64,000 nt of DNA from Roseovarius indicus (GTDB lineage Bacteria; Pseudomonadota; Alphaproteobacteria; Rhodobacterales; Rhodobacteraceae): positions 62,001 to 126,000 of the forward strand of contig NZ_CP031598.1 of assembly GCF_008728195.1 (NCBI RefSeq), in the 5' to 3' direction. Made by a program: the position numbers and the translations under genes. The notes under the pieces were generated by a model. That model was given only the letters and a program-made list of their open reading frames with translations. It had not been told where the DNA came from and ran no database searches. This document shows, in pieces, positions 54,265-63,114 of this stretch; the first letter of the stretch is position 1; each line of letters starts with the position of its first letter.

Positions 54265-55551
54265 TTACTTGCCCGCTTCCAGCACGTCCTCGACCGTGCG
54301 CAGGCCGGTCTTCGGCGCCTGCACCAGCACGGCCATGTTGCCCGGTTTGTGCTCGTTGCGCTTCATCTTCATGTGCGCCTGGGGGATTTCATCCCACGGG
54401 AACACTTCGGACATGCACGGATCAAGCCGGCGCTCGATCATCAGACGGTTGGCCGAGGCGGCCTGTTTCAGGTGGGCGAAGTGGCTGCCCTGCAGGCGCT
54501 TCTGGTGCATCCACATGTAGCGCACGTCGAACGTGGTGTTGAAGCCGCTGGTCCCGGCACAGATCACCACCATGCCGCCCTTCTTCACCACCAGCGTCGA
54601 CACCGGGAAGGTCGCCTCGCCGGGGTGTTCGAAGACCATGTCGACGTTCACGCCTTTGCCGGTAATGTCCCAGATCGCCTTGCCGAACTTGCGCGCCTCT
54701 TTCAGCCAAGCGCCGTATTCCGGGCTGTTGACGATGGGAAGCTGACCCCAGCAATCGAAATCCTTGCGGTTGATGACGCCCTTGGCGCCCATCGACATGA
54801 CAAACTCGCGCTTGTCCTCGTCGGAGATCACGCCGATCGCGTTGGCGCCTGCCGTGTTGGCCAGCTGGATCGCGTAGGAGCCGAGGCCCCCCGAGGCGCC
54901 CCAGACCAGCACGTTCTGACCCGGCTTCAGCTCATGCGGGTGGTGGCCGAAGAGCATCCGGTAGGCGGTGGCCAGCGTCAGCGTGTAGCAGGCGCTTTCC
55001 TCCCATGTCAGGTGCTTTGGCCGCGGCATAAGCTGCTGCGCCTGCACCTTGGTGAACTGCGCGAAAGAGCCGTCACCGGTCTCGTAGCCCCAGATTCGCT
55101 GGGTGGGCGAGAGCATCGGGTCGCCGCCGTTGCAATCCTCGTCGTCGCCGTCGTCCTGGTTGCAGTGGATCACGACCTCGTCGCCCACTTTCCAGTTCTT
55201 CACCTTGTCGCCGACCTTCCAGACGATGCCAGAGGCGTCGGAGCCGGCGATGTGGTAGTCTTGGCCGTGCACGTCGAACGGGCTGATCGGCTGGCCGAGA
55301 CCCGCCCAGACCCCGTTGTAGTTGACGCCAGCGGCCATCACCAGAACCAGCACCTCGTGGCTGTCGATTTCCCAGGTATCGACGACTTCAACCTGGAACG
55401 ACTTGTCCGGCTCGCCGTGGCGCTCGCGCCGGATGGCCCATGCGTACATCTGCTTGGGCACGTAACCCAGCGGGGGCATTTCGCCCACTTCATAGAGATC
55501 CTTCTCGGGCGCGTCGTAGGGCGCGATGCCGGTCTCGGTGTCCAGAGCCAT
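54265..55551 (-). CDS. ccrA: Crotonyl-CoA carboxylase/reductase
   Basis: A 428-residue medium-chain dehydrogenase that reductively carboxylates crotonyl-CoA to ethylmalonyl-CoA with NADPH, the key step of the ethylmalonyl-CoA pathway for C2 assimilation. It carries PLGYVPKQMYAWAIRRERHGEPDKSF, VLVLVMAAGVNYNGVWAGLG, GSDASGIVWKVGDKVKNWKVGDEVVIHCNQDDGDD and ILVWGASGGLGSYAIQLA-like NADPH binding (NVLVWGASGGLGSYAIQLA). AAGGAGG lies 7 bases before the start. Ecm lies 2.3 kb away on the other strand. Confidence 0.97.
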   Translation of the reverse strand: MALDTETGIAPYDAPEKDLYEVGEMPPLGYVPKQMYAWAIRRERHGEPDKSFQVEVVDTWEIDSHEVLVLVMAAGVNYNGVWAGLGQPISPFDVHGQDYHIAGSDASGIVWKVGDKVKNWKVGDEVVIHCNQDDGDDEDCNGGDPMLSPTQRIWGYETGDGSFAQFTKVQAQQLMPRPKHLTWEESACYTLTLATAYRMLFGHHPHELKPGQNVLVWGASGGLGSYAIQLANTAGANAIGVISDEDKREFVMSMGAKGVINRKDFDCWGQLPIVNSPEYGAWLKEARKFGKAIWDITGKGVNVDMVFEHPGEATFPVSTLVVKKGGMVVICAGTSGFNTTFDVRYMWMHQKRLQGSHFAHLKQAASANRLMIERRLDPCMSEVFPWDEIPQAHMKMKRNEHKPGNMAVLVQAPKTGLRTVEDVLEAGK

Positions 55552-55692
55552 CCTCAGCCTCCTTGAGTCAAGAATTCGCCGCGATGCAGAATCACGGCCT
55601 TTGAGGGTGGATATAATCCTCCGCGCAACAATGCAATGCCTGGAACGTGTTTCCGGTAATTTTATAACCTCGCAACCGCAGAAAGTTGCGCG

Positions 55693-57063
55693 TCAGTCGC
55701 TGCGGGTGCAAAGAAGATGCGCGATAGACTTCGCGTAATAGGCCACAACGGGGCGGTCATCCTCGTTCACCGTAATGCCCTGGTCGTCTTCCACCAGCAT
55801 GCCCCGCTTTCGCAGGTTGCGCAGGCCCACCTCGACCGCGTAGGCGGTATCGTCTCGGGGCAATTGCATCCGTGTTCCGGGCAAGACCTCGACCATCGCG
55901 GCAATCTGCCGTTCGATCTCGTGCCGCGTCACTGGCCCGTCGGCCGCTATCAGAACATGCGCGACCGCCGGCACGGGCAGAACCGGAACCTCCTCCCCGA
56001 TCCGCTTCATCAGGCGGCGGCCGAGGTCTTCCACCGTCGCACCGGGCGTCTCGGCCTCGAACTGCTCCAGCGACAGCGGGGCGCCGAAGCTGGCGGCGGC
56101 ATAGCCATGACGGTGATATCGGCCGGTCAGCCGAAGCCAGAACTGCTTGACGATGAATTTCGCCACCACGCTGATCCGGGCCTGAAAGCGCCGTTCGCCC
56201 TTCTGTCCGGCGGCCACGAGGATCCGGTCTTCGAAGACCCGGTCGTAATTCACCGCCACGGGAACGAAGACGACGTCGCGCCCGCCGCTTTCGTGTTCTT
56301 CGACGATGTATTTCAGCAAGCCCAGCCGCGGGCGGGCCAGAGCCCCATCAAGCGACAGGCCGCCTTCGGGAAAGATCGCCTGGGTCACGCCGCCTTCGGT
56401 CGCCATGCCGACGTAACGGGCCAGAACCCTGCGGTAGAGGTCGTTGCGCGGGCGTCGGCGGATGAAATAGGCCCCCATCGCCTTGATCAGCCGGCTCAGC
56501 GGCCAGACCCGCGCCCATTCGCCCACCGCGTAGGTCAGCGCCGTGCGCTCGGCGGCCAGCCAGGTGACCAGCACGTAATCCATGTTCGAGCGGTGGTTCA
56601 TCACGAAGACCACCGTCGCCTCGCGGTCGACATGGCGGAACTCTTCCTCGTCGTAATGGCCCAGCCGCACGCGATAGAGCGACTGGCTCAGCCATCGCGC
56701 CGCCTTGATGGCTATGCCGAAATAGGCCGTGGCGGAAAAGCTCGGCACGATCTCGCGCGCGTAGCGGCGGGCCTGTTCGAAAGCGACGTTCTCGGGGATG
56801 CCCTCTTCCCTGGCATGATCGGCCACGGCACGGGCTACCTCGGGGTCATAGATCAGCCGTTGGATCATGTCGTAGCGCCGGGCCAGCTTGAACGGCTCGA
56901 TCGGCCGCGCCAGCCGTTCGTTCAGCCGCGCCACCACACGCTCCATCCGCCGGCGGAAGAACCAGCGCACCGAGGGAAACAGGAAATGCGAGGCGAAGGT
57001 GACCGCGGCAAACAGCACGATCAGGACAAACAGCCAGAGGGGCAGCTCGACGGTCGATGTCAT
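55693..57063 (-). CDS. Membrane-bound glycerol-3-phosphate acyltransferase-like protein
   Basis: A 456-residue acyltransferase related to PlsB. An N-terminal membrane segment (LWLFVLIVLFAAVTFASHFLF) is followed by a helical part. The catalytic motif H-x4-D is VFVMNHRSNMDYVLV, then AVGEWARVWPL and the acceptor-site motif AIFPEGGLSLDG. The C-terminal part resembles the regulatory region of PlsB-like proteins. The start is set at 57063, after AAGGA. It probably acylates glycerol-3-phosphate or a lysophospholipid. Confidence 0.9.
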   Translation of the reverse strand: MTSTVELPLWLFVLIVLFAAVTFASHFLFPSVRWFFRRRMERVVARLNERLARPIEPFKLARRYDMIQRLIYDPEVARAVADHAREEGIPENVAFEQARRYAREIVPSFSATAYFGIAIKAARWLSQSLYRVRLGHYDEEEFRHVDREATVVFVMNHRSNMDYVLVTWLAAERTALTYAVGEWARVWPLSRLIKAMGAYFIRRRPRNDLYRRVLARYVGMATEGGVTQAIFPEGGLSLDGALARPRLGLLKYIVEEHESGGRDVVFVPVAVNYDRVFEDRILVAAGQKGERRFQARISVVAKFIVKQFWLRLTGRYHRHGYAAASFGAPLSLEQFEAETPGATVEDLGRRLMKRIGEEVPVLPVPAVAHVLIAADGPVTRHEIERQIAAMVEVLPGTRMQLPRDDTAYAVEVGLRNLRKRGMLVEDDQGITVNEDDRPVVAYYAKSIAHLLCTRSD

Positions 57064-57107
57064 GCCTGATCCTTGCACATCACTTGGGAATTAGCTTTAT
57101 CAGGGCC

Positions 57108-57749
57108 ATGTCAAATGGGCCAGACACCGTGACGCCGATCCTGTCCCCCGGTTTCGACCGGGGGGAGCGCGACCACGCCGCGCGGCTGTTCTGGCAGGCG
57201 TTCCGCGACAAGCTCGGCCCGGTGCTGGCGCCCGAGGAGAAGGCGCTCAGTTTTCTTTCCGGCGCGCTGCACCCAGACTTCGCCATTTCCGCCCGCGATT
57301 CCGAAGGCCGCCTGCTCGGCCTCGCAGGTCTCAAGACGGCACGCGGCGGGCTGGTGGGCGGCGGCTGGCGCGATCTGGCCCGCGTCTATGGCTGGCCCGG
57401 AGCGCTTTGGCGCGGCGGGGCGTTGTCGTTACTCGAGCGGCGGGTCGCGCCCGGCACGCTGCTTATGGACGGGATTTTCGTGGACGAGGCAGCCCGCAGC
57501 CGCGGTATCGGCTCGGCCCTGCTGCACGCCGTCAAGGCCCGCGCGGCGGCCGACGGCATGTCGTCCATCCGCCTCGACGTGGTCGACAGCAACGCCCGCG
57601 CCCGCGCGCTTTACGAACGGCACGGCTTCGTTGCGGGGGAGGTCACCCATATCGGCCCGCTGCATCATCTGTTCGGTTTCCGCAGCAGTACCGAAATGCG
57701 CTGCGCTGTCGGCGCCCCGGTCGCCGATTGCCGCAACGCAGCGAATTGA
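57108..57749 (+). CDS. GNAT-family N-acetyltransferase
   Basis: A 213-residue acetyltransferase. The acetyl-CoA site is VDEAARSRGIGSALLHAVKARA (motif A), then SIRLDVVDSNARARALYERHGF (motif B). A long N-terminal part (residues ~1-110) has LFWQAFRDKLG and GRLLGLAGLKTARGG. The start 57108 is the likely ATG; the frame is open further left only over the divergent acyltransferase promoter. Substrate unknown. Confidence 0.9.
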   Translation: MSNGPDTVTPILSPGFDRGERDHAARLFWQAFRDKLGPVLAPEEKALSFLSGALHPDFAISARDSEGRLLGLAGLKTARGGLVGGGWRDLARVYGWPGALWRGGALSLLERRVAPGTLLMDGIFVDEAARSRGIGSALLHAVKARAAADGMSSIRLDVVDSNARARALYERHGFVAGEVTHIGPLHHLFGFRSSTEMRCAVGAPVADCRNAAN

Positions 57750-57822
57750 CACGCTCATAATATTCCATGTATCTAGTGCCGAACGTAACAAAATTACGTA
57801 TTCCGATTCACGAGGCCGCCAC

Positions 57823-59802
57823 ATGTCGCAGACGCAGCAAGCCCCCGAAAGAGACCGCCCCTGGCTGATTCGCACCTATGCCGGGCACTCCACCGCCGAG
57901 GCCTCGAACGCGCTCTATCGATCCAACCTCGCGCGCGGGCAGACTGGCCTTTCCGTGGCCTTCGACCTGCCCACCCAAACGGGCTATGACAGCGATCACG
58001 TGCTGGCCAAGGGCGAGGTCGGCAAGGTCGGCGTGCCGGTCTGCCACCTGGGCGACATGCGCACGCTGTTCGACCAGATCCCGCTCGAGGAGATGAACAC
58101 CTCGATGACGATCAACGCCACCGCGCCGTGGCTTCTGTCGCTCTATATCGCGGTGGCCGAGGAGCAGGGGGCGGATATCTCGAAGCTTACCGGCACGGTG
58201 CAGAACGACCTGATCAAGGAATACCTCTCGCGCGGCACCTATATCTGCCCGCCGAAACCGTCGCTGAAGATGATCGGCGACGTGGCCGAGTATTGCTACA
58301 AGGCCGTCCCCAAGTGGAACCCGATGAACGTCTGCTCCTACCACCTGCAGGAGGCCGGCGCGACGCCGGAGCAGGAGCTTGCCTACGCACTGGGCACCGC
58401 CATTGCCGTGCTCGACGAGCTGAAGCCGCGCGTCCCGGCCGAGGACTTCCCGGTGCTCGCCGGTCGCATCTCGTTCTTCGTGAACGCGGGCATCCGCTTC
58501 GTCACCGAAATGTGCAAGATGCGCGCCTTCGTCGACCTCTGGGACGAGATCCTCGAAACCCGCTACGGCGTCGACAACCCCAAGTTCCGCCGGTTCCGCT
58601 ACGGCGTGCAGGTCAACTCCCTCGGCCTCACAGAGCAGCAGCCGGAAAACAACGTCTACCGCATCCTTATCGAGATGCTGGCGGTTACGCTGTCGAAGAA
58701 AGCCCGCGCCCGCGCCGTGCAACTTCCGGCATGGAACGAGGCGCTGGGCCTGCCCCGCCCGTGGGATCAGCAATGGTCGATGCGGATGCAGCAGATCCTC
58801 GCCTACGAGACCGACCTTCTGGAATTCGACGATCTCTTCGAGAACAACCCGGCGGTCGACGCCAAGGTCGAGGCGCTGAAGGATGGCGCCCGCCACGAGC
58901 TGGCCAATCTCGACAGCATGGGCGGTGCGATCAACTCGATCGAGTACATGAAATCCCGCCTCGTGGACAGCAACGCCGAACGTCTCAACAAGATCGAGCG
59001 GAACGAGACCGTGGTCGTCGGCGTCAACAAGTGGACCGAGGGCGAACCATCGCCTCTGCAATCGGAGGATGGCGGCATTCTCGTGGTCGATCCGGGCGTC
59101 GAGGCCGACCAGATCGAACGTCTGAACGCGTGGCGTGCCGAGCGAGATGACGCAGCGGTGAAAGCCGCCCTGACCGCCCTGCGCGAGGCCGCGGCGATGG
59201 GGCAGAACATCATGCCCGCCTCCATCGAGGCGGCGAAGGCCGGGGTTACGACTGGCGAATGGGCTGAACAGATGCGCGCCGTGCATGGCGAATACCGAGG
59301 GCCGACCGGCGTGTCGGGCAGCCCGTCGAACAAGACCGAAGGCCTGGAAGAACTGCGCGACGCGGTCGACGCTGTGTCAGACCGGCTTGGTCGCCGCCTC
59401 TCTTTCCTGGTCGGCAAGCCAGGCCTCGACGGGCATTCCAACGGCGCCGAACAGATCGCCTTCCGCGCCCGCGATTGCGGGATGGCCATCAACTACGAGG
59501 GCATTCGCCTGACGCCCGAGGAAATCGTCAAGGCCGCGCAGGAGCAGGAGGCCCATGTCGTCGGCCTCTCGATCCTGTCGGGCTCGCATATTCCGCTGGT
59601 GGAAGACCTGATGACCCGGATGAAAGAGGCAGGCCTTGGTGACATTCCCGTCATCGTCGGCGGCATCATTCCCGAGGAAGATGCCAGGCGCCTTCGGGAA
59701 ATGGGCGTCGCGCGGGTCTACACGCCCAAGGATTTCGAGCTGAACACCATCATGATGGATATTGTCACGCTCGCCGACCCGCAGGCGGTGGCGGCGGAAT
59801 AA
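57823..59802 (+). CDS. ecm: Ethylmalonyl-CoA mutase
   Basis: A 659-residue coenzyme-B12 enzyme converting (2R)-ethylmalonyl-CoA to methylsuccinyl-CoA. The N-terminal barrel has RDRPWLIRTYAGHSTAEASNALYRSNLARGQTGLSVAFDLPTQ, SMTINATAPWLLSLYIA and PKWNPMNVCSYHLQEAGATPEQE. The B12-binding domain has the DxHxxG motif at Asp536-Gly541 (DGHSNG) and LSGSHIPLVEDL. The N-terminal pattern distinguishes it from methylmalonyl-CoA mutase. The start is at 57823 (MSQTQQ). It works with CcrA in the ethylmalonyl-CoA pathway. Confidence 0.96.
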   Translation: MSQTQQAPERDRPWLIRTYAGHSTAEASNALYRSNLARGQTGLSVAFDLPTQTGYDSDHVLAKGEVGKVGVPVCHLGDMRTLFDQIPLEEMNTSMTINATAPWLLSLYIAVAEEQGADISKLTGTVQNDLIKEYLSRGTYICPPKPSLKMIGDVAEYCYKAVPKWNPMNVCSYHLQEAGATPEQELAYALGTAIAVLDELKPRVPAEDFPVLAGRISFFVNAGIRFVTEMCKMRAFVDLWDEILETRYGVDNPKFRRFRYGVQVNSLGLTEQQPENNVYRILIEMLAVTLSKKARARAVQLPAWNEALGLPRPWDQQWSMRMQQILAYETDLLEFDDLFENNPAVDAKVEALKDGARHELANLDSMGGAINSIEYMKSRLVDSNAERLNKIERNETVVVGVNKWTEGEPSPLQSEDGGILVVDPGVEADQIERLNAWRAERDDAAVKAALTALREAAAMGQNIMPASIEAAKAGVTTGEWAEQMRAVHGEYRGPTGVSGSPSNKTEGLEELRDAVDAVSDRLGRRLSFLVGKPGLDGHSNGAEQIAFRARDCGMAINYEGIRLTPEEIVKAAQEQEAHVVGLSILSGSHIPLVEDLMTRMKEAGLGDIPVIVGGIIPEEDARRLREMGVARVYTPKDFELNTIMMDIVTLADPQAVAAE

Positions 59803-59820
59803 TCCGCCGCCGGCCGTAAA

Positions 59821-60288
59821 TCATTCGGTGGCCGTTTCACCGTCAGTGGTGCTCTCGCCGTCCTCCTGAACGCCGGGCTGCTGAAGCGTCTGCCGCTTCT
59901 GCTGCTTCTGGCGCAACTCGACGATCCGCGTGGTGATCTTGTCGGCCAGTTCCTTGTTCTCGTTCGCCGCACGGCCGATCGCGATGTATTCCTCGGGCGA
60001 GATGCCCTTGGTTTCGGTCACGGCAGCCTTGGCGGCTTCGTCGGCCTCGGCGGCGAGCTTCTGGCGCTCTTCCGTGTCCTCGGTGGCCTGAATCTGCGGC
60101 TGGTATTCCGCCCGGATGCGCTCGAGCGCGATCATGGCGTTGACAAAGCTCGCGATCTGACCCGAGGTCACGTCCTCGGCTGCGATCTCCGGCACTTCCA
60201 TGCTGGCCTGTTGCTGCGCCAGCGCCGGCCCGGTCAGGGCGATGCTCGCGGTGGCGATCACCATTGTCAGCGTCGATCGGAATTTCAT
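59821..60288 (-). CDS. DUF4168-domain exported protein
   Basis: A 155-residue secreted protein. The signal peptide is MKFRSTLTMVIATASIALTGPALAQ. The DUF4168 part has VTSGQIASFVNAMIALERIRAEYQPQIQATEDTEERQKLAAEADEA and GISPEEYIAIGRAANENKELADKI, a two-helix pattern with a conserved late Tyr. The tail is Gln/Glu-rich. Convergent with ecm and 18 bp away. No function is known. Confidence 0.9.
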   Translation of the reverse strand: MKFRSTLTMVIATASIALTGPALAQQQASMEVPEIAAEDVTSGQIASFVNAMIALERIRAEYQPQIQATEDTEERQKLAAEADEAAKAAVTETKGISPEEYIAIGRAANENKELADKITTRIVELRQKQQKRQTLQQPGVQEDGESTTDGETATE

Positions 60289-60467
60289 GGGTGTCTCCCT
60301 TTCTGCCTCGTGGGTCAGGGCCTCTCCCCGAACCGCTCAGGAGCACATGGCGATGATACATCCCGCACGCAAACCCCTCGGCGAAAAAATGCCTTCTGAC
60401 GGGCCTATTCGGTGTGGCCGACTTCGTCTACAACCGGTCCGACACCATTTCGTGAAGGCCGTGCTCC

Positions 60468-60917
60468 ATGTCCCAGACCGTCACCATTCGCCCCGTCGAA
60501 CCCGCCGACAAGGCCCATTGGGCCACGCTCTGGAAAGCTTATCTCGATTTCTACGAAACGTCGGTGGCTCAGGAGGTCTATGACACAACCTTCGAGCGGC
60601 TCTGTTCCTCCGATCATCCCGATCAGAACGGGCTGATCGCGCTGGTCGACGGGACACCGGTCGGCCTTGTCCACTACATCTACCATCCCCACAACTGGCG
60701 CATCGAGGAGGTCTGCTACCTGCAGGATCTCTACGCCGACCCGGCGGTGCGCGGCACCGGTGTCGGCCGCAAGCTGATCGAAGCCGTCTATGCCGCCGCC
60801 GACGCGGCCGGGCGCCCGGCGGTGTACTGGCTGACGCAGGATTTCAACGCCACCGCCCGCCAGCTTTACGATCGGATCGGCGTTCTGACGCCCTTCATCA
60901 AGTACAATCGCAAGTAA
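60468..60917 (+). CDS. GNAT-family N-acetyltransferase
   Basis: A 149-residue acetyltransferase with [34 protein letters not shown] (motif A, acetyl-CoA) and [20 protein letters not shown] (motif B). The short form with the ending FIKYNRK is similar to spermine/spermidine or small-amine acetyltransferases, but the substrate is not fixed. It lies 11 bp before deoD, possibly one transcript. The start 60468 fits the family. Confidence 0.9.
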   Translation: MSQTVTIRPVEPADKAHWATLWKAYLDFYETSVAQEVYDTTFERLCSSDHPDQNGLIALVDGTPVGLVHYIYHPHNWRIEEVCYLQDLYADPAVRGTGVGRKLIEAVYAAADAAGRPAVYWLTQDFNATARQLYDRIGVLTPFIKYNRK

Positions 60918-60928
60918 GGGGCGGGGCC

Positions 60929-61636
60929 ATGTCCATCCATATCGGCGCCTCCGAAGGCGATATCGCCGAATGCGTCCTGATGCCGGGCGACCCGTTGCGT
61001 GCAAAATGGGCGGCCGAAACCTTCCTGTCTGACCTGCGGCAGGTCAACTCCACCCGCGGCATGCTGGGCTTCACCGGCACGTGGAACGGTCACCCCGTCA
61101 CCATCCAGGGCTCGGGCATGGGCATGCCGAGCCTGTCGATCTATGCCAACGAGCTGATCCGTGATTACGGCGCCAAGCGGCTGATCCGCATCGGCTCCTG
61201 CGGGGCCATGCAGGCGCATGTGACCCTCAACGACGTCATCATTGCCATGACCGCCACAAGCACCACGACGCCGTCGTCGACCATGATGCGCGAAGTCAAC
61301 TTCGCCCCATGCGCCGATTTTGCCCTCCTCCGCGCAGCCGTGGCTGCCGCAGAGGCGAAGGGCACGAGAACCCATGTCGGTAACATATATTCCTCCGACA
61401 CCTTCTACGACGAACGTCCCGACCTGACCGAGCAGATGACCCGACATGGCATCCTCGCGGTCGAGATGGAGGCAGCCGAGCTCTACAGCGTCGCCGCCCG
61501 CCACGGCGCCGCCGCGCTGGCCGTCTGCACCGTCTCCGACCACCTCCAGACGGGTGAGGCGCTTTCGGCCGAGGCGCGCGAGCAAAGCTTCTCCGACATG
61601 GTCGAGATCGCCCTCACCGCCGCCTTTCCGGGCTGA
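60929..61636 (+). CDS. deoD: Purine-nucleoside phosphorylase, DeoD type
   Basis: A 235-residue hexameric phosphorylase that cleaves (deoxy)inosine, guanosine and adenosine. The N-terminus has [32 protein letters not shown], then [33 protein letters not shown] and [32 protein letters not shown] with the ribose-binding Glu. Length is normal. It lies directly after the GNAT gene. Confidence 0.97.
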   Translation: MSIHIGASEGDIAECVLMPGDPLRAKWAAETFLSDLRQVNSTRGMLGFTGTWNGHPVTIQGSGMGMPSLSIYANELIRDYGAKRLIRIGSCGAMQAHVTLNDVIIAMTATSTTTPSSTMMREVNFAPCADFALLRAAVAAAEAKGTRTHVGNIYSSDTFYDERPDLTEQMTRHGILAVEMEAAELYSVAARHGAAALAVCTVSDHLQTGEALSAEAREQSFSDMVEIALTAAFPG

Positions 61637-61759
61637 CGCCCCGCTTTCATCTTTCCAGAAATACTCAAATCGCCACAGCAGCCACAGTCGTATTGTCTGA
61701 GGCCCTTGCCCCCACCGAGCCCTTGCGCTTAGCTGCGGCAACTCAAGGGAATACGGGAC

Positions 61760-63001
61760 ATGTCCAAACCGCTCGACATCATCGTTATCGGCGCCGGCAT
61801 CTGCGGCCTCAGCACCGCGATCTGGCTGCGCCGTGCCGGTCATGGCGTTACGCTGATCGACAAGGATTACCCGGGTGCGGGCGCTTCCTACGGCAATGCC
61901 GGGTTGCTTGCGCAATGGGCCATCGTGCCGATGAACACGCCGGACCTGCGGAAAACCGCGTTCAACTACCTCACCAGTGCCGACTCGCCGCTTTTCATGC
62001 AGTGGAGCGCGCTGCCCACGCTCATGCCGTGGCTCTGGCAGTTCTTCCGCAACGCCACGCCCGCGGGCAACGCCCATATGACCGGGGCGCTCACCCATAT
62101 CCTGACCGACAGCGTGGCGCAGCATCGCGCGCTGACCAAGGGCACGCGGGCGGAAGACTGGATTGCCGACAGCGCCTTTTCCTATGCCTATGCCGACCGA
62201 AAGGCGTTCGAGGCCGACGCCGCCGGGTGGGAGGTCAAGCGTCGCGCCGGGTTCGTCCCCGAGATCGTCGAGGGCCCAGCCGTGCAGGAAATTGAGCCGA
62301 TCCTGGGGCCGGAGACCAAATGCCTCGCAGTTTTGAAAGATCACGGCCATATCCTCAATCCCGGCGCCTACATGGAGGCGCTGGCCCGGGTGCTGGAGGA
62401 CGAGGGCGGAATCTATCGCCAGGCCGAGGCGCAGGATATCGAGCTGACTGGCGGCAAGGTTACGGCCGTCCTTACCGATCAGGGCCGCCTAACCTGCGAT
62501 CGCGCGGTGCTGGCCGCCGGGATCTGGTCGAAACCCCTCATGCGCAAGCTGGGTCTGAAGGTGCCGCTGGTGGCCGAGCGCGGCTATCACCTGCATTTCA
62601 CCGGCCCTTCGCAGATGCCCAACAACCCGATGATGATGACGCAGGGCAAGTTCGCGGTGAACCCCATGGCCTCGGGCCTGCGCTGTGCCGGCACGGTCGA
62701 GCTGGGCGATACCACCAAGGGCCCCTCGCGCGGGCCGCGCGACCTGATCGCGCGCAATGTCAAACGCCTCTTCCCGGCGTTGGAGTATGAGGATGTCGAG
62801 GAATGGATGGGCTTCCGTCCCTCCACGCCCGACAGCCTGCCGCTGATCGGCGAGATCAATGGCACCGGCGTGCACGCCGCCTTCGGGCATCAGCATATCG
62901 GCCTCACCGCCGGGCCCAAGACCGGTCGGATCGTTGCCGCGCTGATCGGCGGCCAGCCGCCCAATATCGACCTCGCGCCTTACGACGCCAACCGCTTCTG
63001 A
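61760..63001 (+). CDS. FAD-dependent D-amino-acid dehydrogenase-like oxidoreductase
   Basis: A 413-residue DadA/DAO-family flavoprotein. FAD binding is DIIVIGAGICGLSTAIWLRRAGHGVTLIDKD (GxGxxG at residues ~11-16), GAGASYGNAGLLAQ follows, and late LIGEINGTGVHAAFGHQHIGLTAGPKTG closes the fold. The family deaminates D-amino acids or oxidises glycine-like amines. Without the partner genes (alr, dadX) I do not assign dadA firmly. Intergenic 61637-61759 holds its promoter and a degenerate copy of the palindromic tail. Confidence 0.9.
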   Translation: MSKPLDIIVIGAGICGLSTAIWLRRAGHGVTLIDKDYPGAGASYGNAGLLAQWAIVPMNTPDLRKTAFNYLTSADSPLFMQWSALPTLMPWLWQFFRNATPAGNAHMTGALTHILTDSVAQHRALTKGTRAEDWIADSAFSYAYADRKAFEADAAGWEVKRRAGFVPEIVEGPAVQEIEPILGPETKCLAVLKDHGHILNPGAYMEALARVLEDEGGIYRQAEAQDIELTGGKVTAVLTDQGRLTCDRAVLAAGIWSKPLMRKLGLKVPLVAERGYHLHFTGPSQMPNNPMMMTQGKFAVNPMASGLRCAGTVELGDTTKGPSRGPRDLIARNVKRLFPALEYEDVEEWMGFRPSTPDSLPLIGEINGTGVHAAFGHQHIGLTAGPKTGRIVAALIGGQPPNIDLAPYDANRF

Positions 63002-63114
63002 CCAGAGTCCCGGCCGGGCAGTTGTCATCAAACTGTCACCGGCAGTTTGCGCTATGTCAGTGCGGGCCACACCCGAGTCGCGCGATGGTTCCGCCACAGC
63101 ACGAGGAGGTCCCC